The notes beneath the pieces were generated by a model. The model searched no databases. It had not been told where the DNA came from and was given only the letters and a program-made list of their open reading frames with translations. From NCBI RefSeq assembly GCF_008086345.1, contig NZ_CP043006.1, positions 2,726,032 through 2,790,031 of the forward strand: 64,000 bases of DNA, in the 5' to 3' direction. Numbering within the stretch: position 1 is the first letter of the stretch; every line of letters begins with the position of its first letter. Below are positions 45,640 through 53,905 of the stretch, one piece after another. A program made the position numbers and the translations under genes. The stretch comes from Chitinophaga sp. XS-30 (lineage in GTDB: Bacteria > Bacteroidota > Bacteroidia > Chitinophagales > Chitinophagaceae).

Positions 45640-47022
45640 TCAGAAATGATAGTTCAGGATAAGGTTCCAGGAAGCCATATCGATCTTGTTGATCAGGTAT
45701 TTTTTATCCGTTGGCGGTGTGCCCAGATGGCCTTTGTACACGAAGAGAAAAGCCAGGTCCATGCCCTCCAGGGACTGCCCGAAAGCGTAATCCGCAAGCG
45801 CCTTGACGTGATAGTAGGAAGGCACGCCGTATTTGCTCAGGGCATGGTCCTGCACATCAGGCATGTAATAATGGCCATAGCCGAATTCCGACCGGGCATG
45901 GCAGCAGGGATGTTTCATTTTGAGCAGGGCGGAGGCTGCATGCACATCGCCGTAGCCTTCATTGCGCTCCCTGGACAGGTAAGTGAACAATGGCTCGGTG
46001 CCCCATTCCCGCGGCATGGTAAATCTTCCGCTTTTGGTGATGCGGGTGTAGTTGAGGGTGAGCTGTGTTTTTTCATCTTCCCAGCCGGCGCGCAGGCCAA
46101 GTATGTTGACGGTATTGCCGGGAGCGAAGTAGGTTTTTGCAGGGTCAGGGTTTCCCCCATCCCGCAGCGCATCCTGCCGGATGTATTGCAGGGCGCCGAG
46201 CCAATACCCCTGTTTGATATCCGCCTGCAGCATTGTGGTATGGAACATGTTCTCCGCCACGTATTCCCAAAGCTGCGCATGAAAAGCGGGTGACGGCCGG
46301 AAATGAATACCGGCCAGCGCCACTCCCGCGGACCTCAGGTTGTTCCGGTAGTTACCCGTGGAGCCGTTCCTGTTCACACCCTGCGGGTATATGCCGATGG
46401 AGCCGCCCGTATTGTACCAGTCAACGGTGCTTCGCGGGGAAAAGCGGTAAAGAAAACCGGTTTCCAGCGAGGTATGCGCGGAGATGCTGAACCTGCCATA
46501 GAAGCCTTCCGCTTCCGAGGGCCGCATCCTGCTGTCCTGCGCATTGATGAAGGGCGTGTTGATGATCTGTTTGCCGAATATCAGCTGGTTGCCGGCGAAA
46601 CTGTATTTAAGGTACAGTTCTTCCAGCCGGTCGATATTGCTTTTATTGTAAGGATCTTCGATATCGAATAAACCGATCTCATAACGGTTGTGCGCACCGG
46701 AGGAAGGGTCCGCTTCGCCCAGATCAGCGGAATGAAGGTTGTAGATGAAGAACCCGCTGACCCCGAAACTGAAATTGTACCAGGGGCGTGTTTCATATTT
46801 GATCCCGCCGCCGATGGCAATGGCGTGGTAGTCGGACAGCCCGGCCGCATTATCCGTAAACATGGAGAACTGCCGGAAGTGGCCGTGAATGCTCCCTTTG
46901 CGGAAAGCGCGGAGCAGGCTGGAGGTATCCGCCTTTTCCGGCGTGCTTTGTGCCGGGGCCGGCGTAAAGGAAAGGCCTGTAACACAAAGCAGGATGATAC
47001 TTTTGATACAGGCCGTTCTCAT
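45640..47022 (-). CDS. OprD-like outer-membrane porin
   Basis: The protein has 460 residues. A signal peptide (about 1-24) is followed by alternating beta strands and a C-terminal Phe (LILNYHF), as in outer-membrane barrels. IFGKQIINTPFINAQDSRMRPSEAEGFYGRF and LRSAGVALAGIHFRPSP are features of the OprD family. Its ATG overlaps the stop of the small membrane gene by 4 nt, so it belongs to the MBL-rhodanese operon. It probably passes a small sulfur compound or anion; the substrate is inferred from context only. Confidence 0.83.
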   Translation of the reverse strand: MRTACIKSIILLCVTGLSFTPAPAQSTPEKADTSSLLRAFRKGSIHGHFRQFSMFTDNAAGLSDYHAIAIGGGIKYETRPWYNFSFGVSGFFIYNLHSADLGEADPSSGAHNRYEIGLFDIEDPYNKSNIDRLEELYLKYSFAGNQLIFGKQIINTPFINAQDSRMRPSEAEGFYGRFSISAHTSLETGFLYRFSPRSTVDWYNTGGSIGIYPQGVNRNGSTGNYRNNLRSAGVALAGIHFRPSPAFHAQLWEYVAENMFHTTMLQADIKQGYWLGALQYIRQDALRDGGNPDPAKTYFAPGNTVNILGLRAGWEDEKTQLTLNYTRITKSGRFTMPREWGTEPLFTYLSRERNEGYGDVHAASALLKMKHPCCHARSEFGYGHYYMPDVQDHALSKYGVPSYYHVKALADYAFGQSLEGMDLAFLFVYKGHLGTPPTDKKYLINKIDMASWNLILNYHF

Positions 47023-47210
47023 TTTTTCTTCCCGTTGAACATGCTGAATGCCAGCGCGCCGAGCACGGCAAAATAGGCGGTACTGTTACGCGGACTTGAG
47101 GTGATGGCGCAGGTGCCGGATACACATCCCACATGTTTCCAGTACAGATATCCGGCCACTGCGCCCAGTATGCCTCCTGCCATGATCAGTATGATATTGC
47201 GCCGCATCAT
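47019..47210 (-). CDS. DUF6132-like small membrane protein
   Basis: The protein has 63 residues with two membrane segments and the pattern GGILGAVAGYLYWKHVGCVSGTC followed by ITSSPRNSTAY. Its two Cys lie between the segments, and similar small proteins occur beside rhodaneses and YeeE transporters. It overlaps both neighbours by 4 nt, which shows tight translational coupling. The function is unknown. Confidence 0.82.
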   Translation of the reverse strand: MMRRNIILIMAGGILGAVAGYLYWKHVGCVSGTCAITSSPRNSTAYFAVLGALAFSMFNGKKK

Positions 47211-47518
47211 GACAGCCGGTGTTGCAGTTCCTGCCAGGCGCCGCCATTGGTTGCGGTAATGCCGCTGCCGGAGAGCAGGGATTTAGCCATGGCGCTGCGG
47301 TTGCCGCTTCTGCATACGGTGATGATCTTTTTACCTTCTTTTTTCAGCTGCGGTATCTTTGACCGGATACTGTCCAGCGGAATATTCAGGGAGCCTTTGA
47401 TATGGCCTTCCCTGAATTCCGCCGGCGTTCTGACGTCTATGATCATTGCACCTTCTTTTACCAGTTCTTTTACATCCGCCTTTGGGCCGGAAAAGAACAC
47501 ATTGAATATTTTTAACAT
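47207..47518 (-). CDS. single-domain rhodanese (sulfurtransferase)
   Basis: The protein has 103 residues. Rhodanese features are AMIIDVRTPAEFREGHIKGSLNIPL and the active-site loop VCRSGNRSAMA with the persulfide-carrying Cys. No signal peptide is seen, so it is cytosolic. It follows the MBL-rhodanese gene by 11 nt. Confidence 0.93.
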   Translation of the reverse strand: MLKIFNVFFSGPKADVKELVKEGAMIIDVRTPAEFREGHIKGSLNIPLDSIRSKIPQLKKEGKKIITVCRSGNRSAMAKSLLSGSGITATNGGAWQELQHRLS

Positions 47519-47529
47519 CGTCGTTTTTT

Positions 47530-48948
47530 TTAGAGTAAAGTAGTGGGGCAGACGTAGTCCGTTACCTTGAACTTCCCGCTTTCTTTTATGGCTTTGAAAC
47601 CGCCTTTCACATCAATAAGGTGATGATAGCCCCTGGCACGCAGGATGGAATTGAAGATCATGGAGCGGTAACCTCCCGCGCAATGCACATACCACGTCTT
47701 TTCCTTGTCCAGCCCCGCGGAGCTTTCGTTGATGAAATCCAGCGGTGCGTTTTCCGCATCGATGACATGTTCGCTCAGGTATTCGCTTTTCTTCCGCACG
47801 TCCAGGATCGCCACAGGTCCCTGTTCCATTTTTGCCGCCAGTTCGTCCGCGGTGATGGTAGGGATGGCATCGGTTTCGAGTCCGGCTTTTTCCCATGCGG
47901 GGAAGCCTCCTTTGAGGTACCCGATGGTATGGTCGTATCCCACCCGGGCCAGTCTTACGATCACTTCATCCTCGCGGCCTTCGTCCGTAACGAGCAGGAG
48001 CTGCTGCCGGATGTCAGGGATCAGGGTGCCTACCCAGGGCGCGAAGTTGCCGTCTATCCCGATATTGATGGAATTGGGGATGAAGCTTTTGGCGAAGGTC
48101 TGCGGATCGCGGGTATCGAGTATCAATGCGCCCGTTTCATTGGCCGCTGTTTCAAAAGCAGCGGGGGAGAGAGCATGATGACCTCTTTCCAGCACTTTGT
48201 CTATGCTGTCGTATCCCTGTATGTTCATCATGACATTCAGCGGGAAGTAGGCAGGCGGCGCTACCAGGCCGGTGGTCACCTCCCGGATGAACTCTTCTTT
48301 GGTCATATCCGGGCGCAGCGCGTAATTGGTCTTTTTCTGATGGCCCAGCGTGTCTGATGTTTCTTTGCTCATGTTCTTGCCGCAGGCGCTTCCTGCGCCA
48401 TGTGCCGGGTACACGATAATATCGTCCGCCAGGGGCATGATCTTGTTGCGCAGCGAATCGTAGAGATGGCCGGCGAGCATATCCTGCGTCAGCTCAGCCT
48501 TTACTTTCTGCGCCAGGTCCGGGCGGCCTACATCGCCGATGAACAGGGTATCTCCACTGAACAAGGCCGCGTCGTTACCTTTCTCATCCCGCAGCAGATA
48601 GCTGGTGCTTTCCATGGTATGGCCGGGTGTATGCAATACTTTGATGGTCACATTGCCGACCGTCAGTTCTTCCCCGTCTTTGGCGGAATAGAAGTCAAAG
48701 GAAGGCTGTGCGTTAGGCCCGTACACGATGGGCGCACCGGTTTTCTTCGAGAGATCGAGATGACCGGAAACGAAGTCTGCATGAAAATGCGTTTCCAGCA
48801 CATATTTGATCTTTGCGCCGTTCTTTTCCGCCTTCTGCAGATAAGGTTCCACCTCACGCAGTGGATCGATGATCACGGCTTCTCCGGCGCTTTCAATATA
48901 GTAGGCGCCCTGAGCGAGACAACCGGTATAAATTTGTTCTATTTTCAT
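47530..48948 (-). CDS. MBL-fold persulfide dioxygenase-like protein with C-terminal rhodanese domains (second copy)
   Basis: The protein has 472 residues. The metal site is THFHADFVSGH (His54, His56, Asp58, His63), followed by HTPGHTMEST and FSGDTLFIGDVGRPDL. A degenerate rhodanese (ILDTRDPQTFAKSF) and a complete one (YVHCAGGYRSM) follow, and the chain ends DYVCPTTLL with a late Cys. It is a paralogue of the protein encoded at 43045-44382. It is the first gene of a five-Cys-protein-rich operon running to 45640. Crp-type site 3 lies upstream. Confidence 0.92.
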   Translation of the reverse strand: MKIEQIYTGCLAQGAYYIESAGEAVIIDPLREVEPYLQKAEKNGAKIKYVLETHFHADFVSGHLDLSKKTGAPIVYGPNAQPSFDFYSAKDGEELTVGNVTIKVLHTPGHTMESTSYLLRDEKGNDAALFSGDTLFIGDVGRPDLAQKVKAELTQDMLAGHLYDSLRNKIMPLADDIIVYPAHGAGSACGKNMSKETSDTLGHQKKTNYALRPDMTKEEFIREVTTGLVAPPAYFPLNVMMNIQGYDSIDKVLERGHHALSPAAFETAANETGALILDTRDPQTFAKSFIPNSINIGIDGNFAPWVGTLIPDIRQQLLLVTDEGREDEVIVRLARVGYDHTIGYLKGGFPAWEKAGLETDAIPTITADELAAKMEQGPVAILDVRKKSEYLSEHVIDAENAPLDFINESSAGLDKEKTWYVHCAGGYRSMIFNSILRARGYHHLIDVKGGFKAIKESGKFKVTDYVCPTTLL

Positions 48949-48998
48949 GGTGTTGGATTTTTATATGTCAAAGTTGAGATGAATTGCAGGTTTTAAAC

Positions 48999-49012
48999 GT
49001 GACATTGGTCAC
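48999..49012 (-). promoter_or_regulatory. Crp/Fnr-type site 3, upstream of the MBL-rhodanese operon
   Basis: GTGACATTGGTCAC. The centre is 36.5 bp from the end of CAACTTTG (48976-48969, one mismatch to TAnnTTTG), with the ATG 20 nt further. Confidence 0.8.
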
Positions 49013-49013
49013 A

Positions 49014-49829
49014 TCAATGGCCGCCGCCTGTTCCGGGGAAAACGAGTTCTTTTACCAGGATATACAGTCCCATGACCAGCACGAACCAGCCGAACCCTTT
49101 CTTCAGCCGGTCTGCCGGCACTTTTTTGCCGAGCTTATTGCCAAGAAAGATTCCCAGTACCGCCAGCGCGGTGACGATCACCAGCAGTTTCCAGTCCATC
49201 AGGTCTTTGCCCGGATCGCCGGTGAAACCGATCAGTGATTTGGCGGCAATGATCAGTAATGAAGTGCCTACAGCCTGTTTCATGGGCAGCTTGCTCAGCA
49301 GCACGAGCGCCGGAATGATCAGGAATCCGCCCCCGGCGCCAACGAGACCGGTGAGGGTGCCTACGATCGTTCCTTCCAGCAGTATCAGCGGGTAGTTGAA
49401 TTTTTGCGGGGATGATACGGTTTCCTCATTTTCCGGTTTGTTGCGGATCATGGAGATGGAAGCAAAGACCATCAGCACGGCAAAAAGGACCATCATCAGG
49501 AGTGACCTGGTGACAACAAGTGATCCGATGCTGAAAAGCTCCTGCGGAATGGCCGGAACAACGAATGCTCTGGTGGCATAAACGGCGGCGATGGAAGGGA
49601 TGCCGAATATCAGCGCTGTCTTCAGGTTTACCTCACCCAGTTTGTATTTGGGGAAAGTGCCTACCAGGCTGGTAGCGCCAACGATGAACAGGGAATAGGC
49701 AGTAGCGATCACCGGTTCCACATGAAAGAGATAGACCAGAACGGGAACGGTAAGGATAGAGCCGCCTCCGCCGATCAGTCCAAGTGAAACGCCTATAATC
49801 AGTGATGCAATATATCCTGCGATTTCCAT
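49014..49829 (-). CDS. TauE/SafE-family (TSUP) sulfite/sulfonate-type permease
   Basis: The protein has 271 residues from the ATG at 49829 ([20 protein letters not shown]); an ATG 7 codons upstream overlaps the promoter box and is less likely. Eight membrane segments are predicted, with the two repeated TSUP motifs [17 protein letters not shown] and [18 protein letters not shown]. Such proteins export sulfite or related anions. Here it would remove the sulfite made by the MBL dioxygenases. Crp-type site 4 precedes it. Confidence 0.9.
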   Translation of the reverse strand: MEIAGYIASLIIGVSLGLIGGGGSILTVPVLVYLFHVEPVIATAYSLFIVGATSLVGTFPKYKLGEVNLKTALIFGIPSIAAVYATRAFVVPAIPQELFSIGSLVVTRSLLMMVLFAVLMVFASISMIRNKPENEETVSSPQKFNYPLILLEGTIVGTLTGLVGAGGGFLIIPALVLLSKLPMKQAVGTSLLIIAAKSLIGFTGDPGKDLMDWKLLVIVTALAVLGIFLGNKLGKKVPADRLKKGFGWFVLVMGLYILVKELVFPGTGGGH

Positions 49830-49877
49830 GTGGTAAATGTTTACATGCAAATCTCAGTTATGGCGGCAAGCTTACCC

Positions 49878-49891
49878 GTGATATTTATCAC
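49878..49891 (-). promoter_or_regulatory. Crp/Fnr-type site 4, upstream of the TSUP permease
   Basis: GTGATATTTATCAC, flanked by CC and GG. The centre is 36.5 bp from the end of GAGATTTG (49855-49848), with the ATG 18 nt further. Confidence 0.8.
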
Positions 49892-49899
49892 GGTAATGG

Positions 49900-50526
49900 T
49901 TAATTCAGATCAATGATCTCGATATGAGAGCGGTGCAGCTTTACCATGCCTTTGTCAGACAGTTTTTTCATCAGGCGGGAGATCACCTCGCGGGAGGAGT
50001 TCAGCTCCTGCGCGATCTCCGTGAAGGCGAGGGGAATAATGTTGCTGTTGAGGCTTTTCTGATGCCTTTTCAGATAGAACACCAGGCGCTCATCCATATT
50101 TCGGAAAGCGATATGATCGATTGTGGTAAGCAGTTCTTCAAACCGGCTGCGGTAGGTTTCCAGCACAAAGTAGTACCAGGTTTTATAGCGGGTCATCCAT
50201 TCATCCATGTACTGGAGTGGTATTTTGATGACTTCCGTATCCATCACCGCTTTTGCCATGATGCCGCTGGTTTCCTGCTTTGTGGCGCAGATCATGGACA
50301 GGGCGCAGGCATCGCCCGGGTTCAGGTAATACATGAAGAACTCGTTGCCTTCCTCATCCTCACGATACACTTTTACCAATCCTTTGGTGATAAGCATGGT
50401 GGAACGGATGTTCTGCCCTGTTTTAAGCAGGGGCTCACCTGCGGGCACGCTGATAAGGTCCGCTTTTTCTTCCAGCTCGCTGACGAGCCCTGTTTCGAAT
50501 GCCGGGAAATGTGCTTTGATGTTCAT
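49900..50526 (-). CDS. Crp/Fnr-family regulator, probable master of the sulfur locus
   Basis: The protein has 208 residues. A cyclic-nucleotide-binding-like domain covers about 10-125 and a winged helix about 150-200 (LAFTEIAQELNSSREVISRLMKKLSDKGMV). The recognition helix SREVISR places Arg, Glu and Arg as in E. coli CRP (RETVGR), which reads GTGA. This fits the five GTGA-N6-TCAC sites in the locus. It lacks the Fe-S cysteines of FNR but has Cys74 and Cys80 (GDACALSMICATK) in the sensor domain. A site upstream of its own gene suggests autoregulation. The ligand is unknown; a persulfide or redox signal is possible. Confidence 0.9.
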   Translation of the reverse strand: MNIKAHFPAFETGLVSELEEKADLISVPAGEPLLKTGQNIRSTMLITKGLVKVYREDEEGNEFFMYYLNPGDACALSMICATKQETSGIMAKAVMDTEVIKIPLQYMDEWMTRYKTWYYFVLETYRSRFEELLTTIDHIAFRNMDERLVFYLKRHQKSLNSNIIPLAFTEIAQELNSSREVISRLMKKLSDKGMVKLHRSHIEIIDLN

Positions 50527-50571
50527 GGTCAGATCAATTATGCAAGATAAGCTTAATGCTGGTGGTGTATC

Positions 50572-50585
50572 GTGACAAATGTCAC
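50572..50585 (-). promoter_or_regulatory. Crp/Fnr-type site 5, upstream of the Crp-family gene
   Basis: GTGACAAATGTCAC. A minus-strand box TATCTTG (50549-50543) ends 35.5 bp from the centre, and the ATG follows after 16 nt. It is probably an autoregulatory site. Confidence 0.75.
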
Positions 50586-50801
50586 GCCTGATCAGGGGAA
50601 CAGCTGTGGCAATTGTATCAAAAAGACTATTGCCCGGGTAAAAGTTACGTGTTTTTCAGGGTTTCTGGCGGATTTTGACCAGGATGTCCTGATTCAGACG
50701 CTGTTGAATGCCCGGCCTGCGCTAAACTTTGACAGATCCCCCCAATACTGAATTTTAGCAATTCCACCTGTGTACACTTATGCAATGTTGCCTGCTGTGC
50801 T

Positions 50802-51383
50802 TTATTCATTATTGCCAAGGGCCAGCCTCACATTTTCTTGCAGCACCTGTATCAGACTTTCCATAAACCAACTGTTTTTCTTCTGCCAAATGTTATTACG
50901 AGGGGAGGGGTGCGGTAATGGAAGATAGTTTGGCAGATATTCGCTGTAATTTTTTACAGTTGCTGTTAATGTGCTTTTAGCCGCATTTTTTAAATAAAAA
51001 TGCTGTGCATATTGCCCTATTAAAAGCGTGAGCCTAACTCTTTTCATCGAGGATAAAACCGGGTGATGCCACATTGCAGCACATTCCGGTCTTGGAGGCA
51101 GGTCGCCTGATTTTCCGGTGCCCGGAAAACAGAAACCCATAGGTACAAGGGCAAATAGTTTTTCATCGTAGAACATTTTTTTATCCACGCCCAGCCAGTC
51201 CCTTAAATTGTTTCCGCTTGCATCATCCCAGGGGATTCCGCTGTTTTGTACTTTCTGCCCGGGTGCTTGGCCTATAATAACAATTTTCGAAGCCGTGCTT
51301 GCCTGAATTATTGGCCTTGGGGCATTGGGTAAAAAATTCCGGCAAACAGTACAGTTCCTGATTTCTGAAAGCAATTTGTCCAT
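50802..51383 (-). CDS. uracil-DNA glycosylase-family protein
   Basis: The protein has 193 residues. The family pattern is IRNCTVCRNFLPNAPRPI at the N-terminus, IVIIGQAPGQKVQNSGIPWDD (water-activating loop), LRDWLG, FCFPGTGKSGDLPPRPECA and PLPHPSPRNNIW near the end. It probably removes uracil or other damaged bases from DNA. It lies in an AT-richer stretch with the two genes upstream. Confidence 0.88.
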   Translation of the reverse strand: MDKLLSEIRNCTVCRNFLPNAPRPIIQASTASKIVIIGQAPGQKVQNSGIPWDDASGNNLRDWLGVDKKMFYDEKLFALVPMGFCFPGTGKSGDLPPRPECAAMWHHPVLSSMKRVRLTLLIGQYAQHFYLKNAAKSTLTATVKNYSEYLPNYLPLPHPSPRNNIWQKKNSWFMESLIQVLQENVRLALGNNE

Positions 51384-51460
51384 TATAAAAACTGAATAGC
51401 ACCTGAAGATATATGTAATCTTCCGGTGTTTTTACTAATACTGTTACAACCTTTTGTCCT

Positions 51461-51685
51461 TTACCGAAGCGTGAAGCAGCTCATACCGTCTGCTTTTTTT
51501 GAAATAGCTCCTGCAAACGCTTTCATTTTGGTCAGCATTTCGATTTGTCGTTTTACGGTCCCGTCAAAATCAGGGGGTTGGGCATTAGACGCAAAATACT
51601 TCTCAGTAGCCTCAACACTTTGGCCTTTTCTTACCATCCCGCTTTTAACGGGAAAAACTTCATGTAATAATGATTGTTCCATCAT
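51461..51685 (-). CDS. small ORF of unknown function
   Basis: The ORF encodes 74 residues (MMEQSLLHEVFPVKSGMVRKG to the C-terminal GMSCFTLR). Codon choice looks coding and the spacing between neighbouring minus-strand genes suits a gene, but no family was recognised. A second Met directly follows the first. Confidence 0.45.
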   Translation of the reverse strand: MMEQSLLHEVFPVKSGMVRKGQSVEATEKYFASNAQPPDFDGTVKRQIEMLTKMKAFAGAISKKADGMSCFTLR

Positions 51686-51784
51686 TTTATTGGTTTACAT
51701 TTTTCGTCAATATTGGCAAGGCAAAAGTCGGGCAATTCAGAAGCGATAAAAATGAAGCAGATCAGGAAAAAAGGTTGATGTAGT

Positions 51785-52372
51785 TCAACTTTTCTTTCGG
51801 GCTCTCTTGTTTTTGATCCGGGATAAAAATTCTGTTGTCATTCCAAGGTAGGAAGCTAAAGCGTATTGAGGCACACGCTGAACGAAGTTGGGAAAGTTCA
51901 ATAAAAAGTTCTCGTAGCGCGCTTCGGCAGCGTGTGTCAGATTAAACAGGATTCTTCGGTGTTCAAAGGCAAGTCCTTTTTCAGCCATTATTCTGAAGAA
52001 AGTCTCAAATTTATGGCTAGCTTTTTTTAGTTCTTGTTCTTTGCTGTATTCAATTTGCAGGATGGTACTGTCTTCCAGCGCAATAATAAAAAGGGTTGCA
52101 GGATGTTGGTATATGTAACTATTGAAATCCGATATCCACCAGTTTTCTATGGCAAATTGAAGGGTATGTTCCTGTCCGTCATTTGTTACGGTATAGGATC
52201 TGAAGGCCCCTTTCAGTACAAATGACCGGTGTTTGTTTATAAAATTGGGTTGAACAATGAATTGCCTTTTTTTTACTCTGACTTCTTCAAAGCCGGATAC
52301 AAAATGTTGCGCTTCATCATCGCTCAGCGAAACGAAGTTTTGTACATAGTTTATTAATTGGTGTTTGCTCAT
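51785..52372 (-). CDS. Crp/Fnr-family transcriptional regulator (second type)
   Basis: The protein has 195 residues. A cyclic-nucleotide-binding-like domain (about 15-120, SFVLKGAFRSYTVTNDGQEHTLQF) and a short winged helix (RVPQYALASYLGMTTEFLSRIKNK) are the pattern of the very common Bacteroidota Crp-like regulators. The recognition helix differs from that of the sulfur-locus regulator, so it should use other sites. It probably controls nearby or unlinked genes; none can be named. Confidence 0.87.
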   Translation of the reverse strand: MSKHQLINYVQNFVSLSDDEAQHFVSGFEEVRVKKRQFIVQPNFINKHRSFVLKGAFRSYTVTNDGQEHTLQFAIENWWISDFNSYIYQHPATLFIIALEDSTILQIEYSKEQELKKASHKFETFFRIMAEKGLAFEHRRILFNLTHAAEARYENFLLNFPNFVQRVPQYALASYLGMTTEFLSRIKNKRARKKS

Positions 52373-52615
52373 TTACAGATTTGTACCGGTCAGCATTGCA
52401 GGTGATGCTCAAATATACGTATTTGCCGACTGGTATTCAGTTCCTGGCGAAAGCCGGCGTGCAACTGCCGGTGAGCATTTCCAGCCCCGCCCGGAGGAAA
52501 ATGGGCAATGTTCTGGATGCTGCGATGAACGTGTAGGGGTTGCCGGAGCAGGATGCAGCTGTGTCGGCATATTTTTCACCGGACAACATTGTCTCAAAAA
52601 GATTAAATTTAATCC

Positions 52616-53014
52616 ATGGATACCCGCAAAGATACCCATAAAACACCAAGCGGAAAGGCAACCGACCATCTTGCCAATGAACGCACCTTCCTGGCATGGA
52701 TCAGAACAGCGATCGCCATTATGGCCTTCGGGTTTGTGGTGGTCAAGTTTTCGCTTTTTATCCGGCAGCTGGCCTATGCCTTTTCGGACAAGGCCATTCC
52801 GCTGCCGCAGCATAGCTACTCGGGGATCATCGGGGTGTTCCTGGTATCGCTGGGTGGGGTCATATCCTTATTGTCTTTCATGCGGTACAAGAAGATAGAG
52901 CGGAATCTGAATGAGGATGTGTTCTATCCTTCATCGCGACTGATCATCCTGCTGACGCTGTTCATCCTGCTCGGGGCGGTGCTGCTGGTATGGTATCTCT
53001 TGTGGAGCCTCTAG
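52616..53014 (+). CDS. DUF202 (YidH-family) membrane protein
   Basis: The protein has 132 residues. The DUF202 signature is DHLANERTFLAWIRTAIAIMAFGFVVVKF, followed by two more membrane segments (about 75-95 and 108-130). The function is unknown in the family. A perfect palindrome GATTAAATTTAATC (52601-52614) sits directly before the ATG and contains a TAAATTTA -7-like box. Confidence 0.9.
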   Translation: MDTRKDTHKTPSGKATDHLANERTFLAWIRTAIAIMAFGFVVVKFSLFIRQLAYAFSDKAIPLPQHSYSGIIGVFLVSLGGVISLLSFMRYKKIERNLNEDVFYPSSRLIILLTLFILLGAVLLVWYLLWSL

Positions 53015-53023
53015 CCGCCGGCG

Positions 53024-53905
53024 TTATGTGAACAGGGTGAGCACGCCCGGCAGCATTTCGGCCTGTACGCTGGTGACTCTCCCCATGTATTCCCCGTCTA
53101 TCTGGAATTCCATTTTCCGGGCGGTTTCGATCTTCACTTTCCGCGCGCGGATGATCTCTGTTTTTTCTGGATTGAATGGGCGGTGCCGGAACATCATTTT
53201 CAGGAGTTCCGTTACGGATAACCTTTTGACCAGCACCACTTCAAACACCCCGTCGCTCAGGTCGCCATCCGGATTGATGCAGGCGCCCGTGCCGTACATC
53301 CTGGCGTTAGCGAGTACGATCATGAATGCTTCGCGGTTCACCACTTCCGCCCCGTTGTCTATTTCCACGCGTATCAGTTGCCGGGAGTACAGTGTTTTCA
53401 TGACTACGCGGGCGTAACCCAGTTTGCCGCGCATGCCGGACAATTCAAAATGTTTTACCAGCAGGGCGTTCAGCCCGATGTCGCTCAGGTGAATGGATAG
53501 TTCGCGGCCATTGATGCTGATGGCATCGATGCGGCGGGTATTGCCCGATGTGATGACTTCCAGCGCGGCGTTCCAGTCCTCCGGCAGGCCCAGGTCCTTT
53601 GCCATGCCGTTGGCGGAGCCGGCCGGCAATATTCCCAGCGGAATATCTGATCCCATGAGGTGTTCCGCCAGCATTTTCACCGTACCGTCACCCCCCACAG
53701 CCACCATGCCATATAATTTGCCTTCGCGGATATATGTCCGTAACTTCTTCTCATCCGTCTGCCGGTTGCCCAGTTCCATCAGTACCGGTTCAAATGCCGG
53801 CTTATCCCGGAAGAAAAGTTGGATCACTTCTTGCGGTGCAGTTTTTTTCCGTTGCCCGGAAGAAGGATTGATCACAAAAAGTATTAATTTCTTTTGATGT
53901 TCCAT
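53024..53905 (-). CDS. diacylglycerol kinase-family lipid kinase (YegS/BmrU type)
   Basis: The protein has 293 residues from the ATG at 53905 (MEHQKKLILFVINPSSGQ); an ATG three codons upstream is also possible. The DAGK catalytic region shows FVINPSSGQRKK, VAVGGDGTVKMLAEHL (GGDGT motif) and GILPAGSANGMAKDLGLP. The C-terminal part has the YegS-like beta domain (VKIETARKMEFQIDGEYMG). It phosphorylates diacylglycerol or a similar lipid. It is divergent from an APP1-type phosphatidate phosphatase, which does the opposite reaction. Confidence 0.93.
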   Translation of the reverse strand: MEHQKKLILFVINPSSGQRKKTAPQEVIQLFFRDKPAFEPVLMELGNRQTDEKKLRTYIREGKLYGMVAVGGDGTVKMLAEHLMGSDIPLGILPAGSANGMAKDLGLPEDWNAALEVITSGNTRRIDAISINGRELSIHLSDIGLNALLVKHFELSGMRGKLGYARVVMKTLYSRQLIRVEIDNGAEVVNREAFMIVLANARMYGTGACINPDGDLSDGVFEVVLVKRLSVTELLKMMFRHRPFNPEKTEIIRARKVKIETARKMEFQIDGEYMGRVTSVQAEMLPGVLTLFT

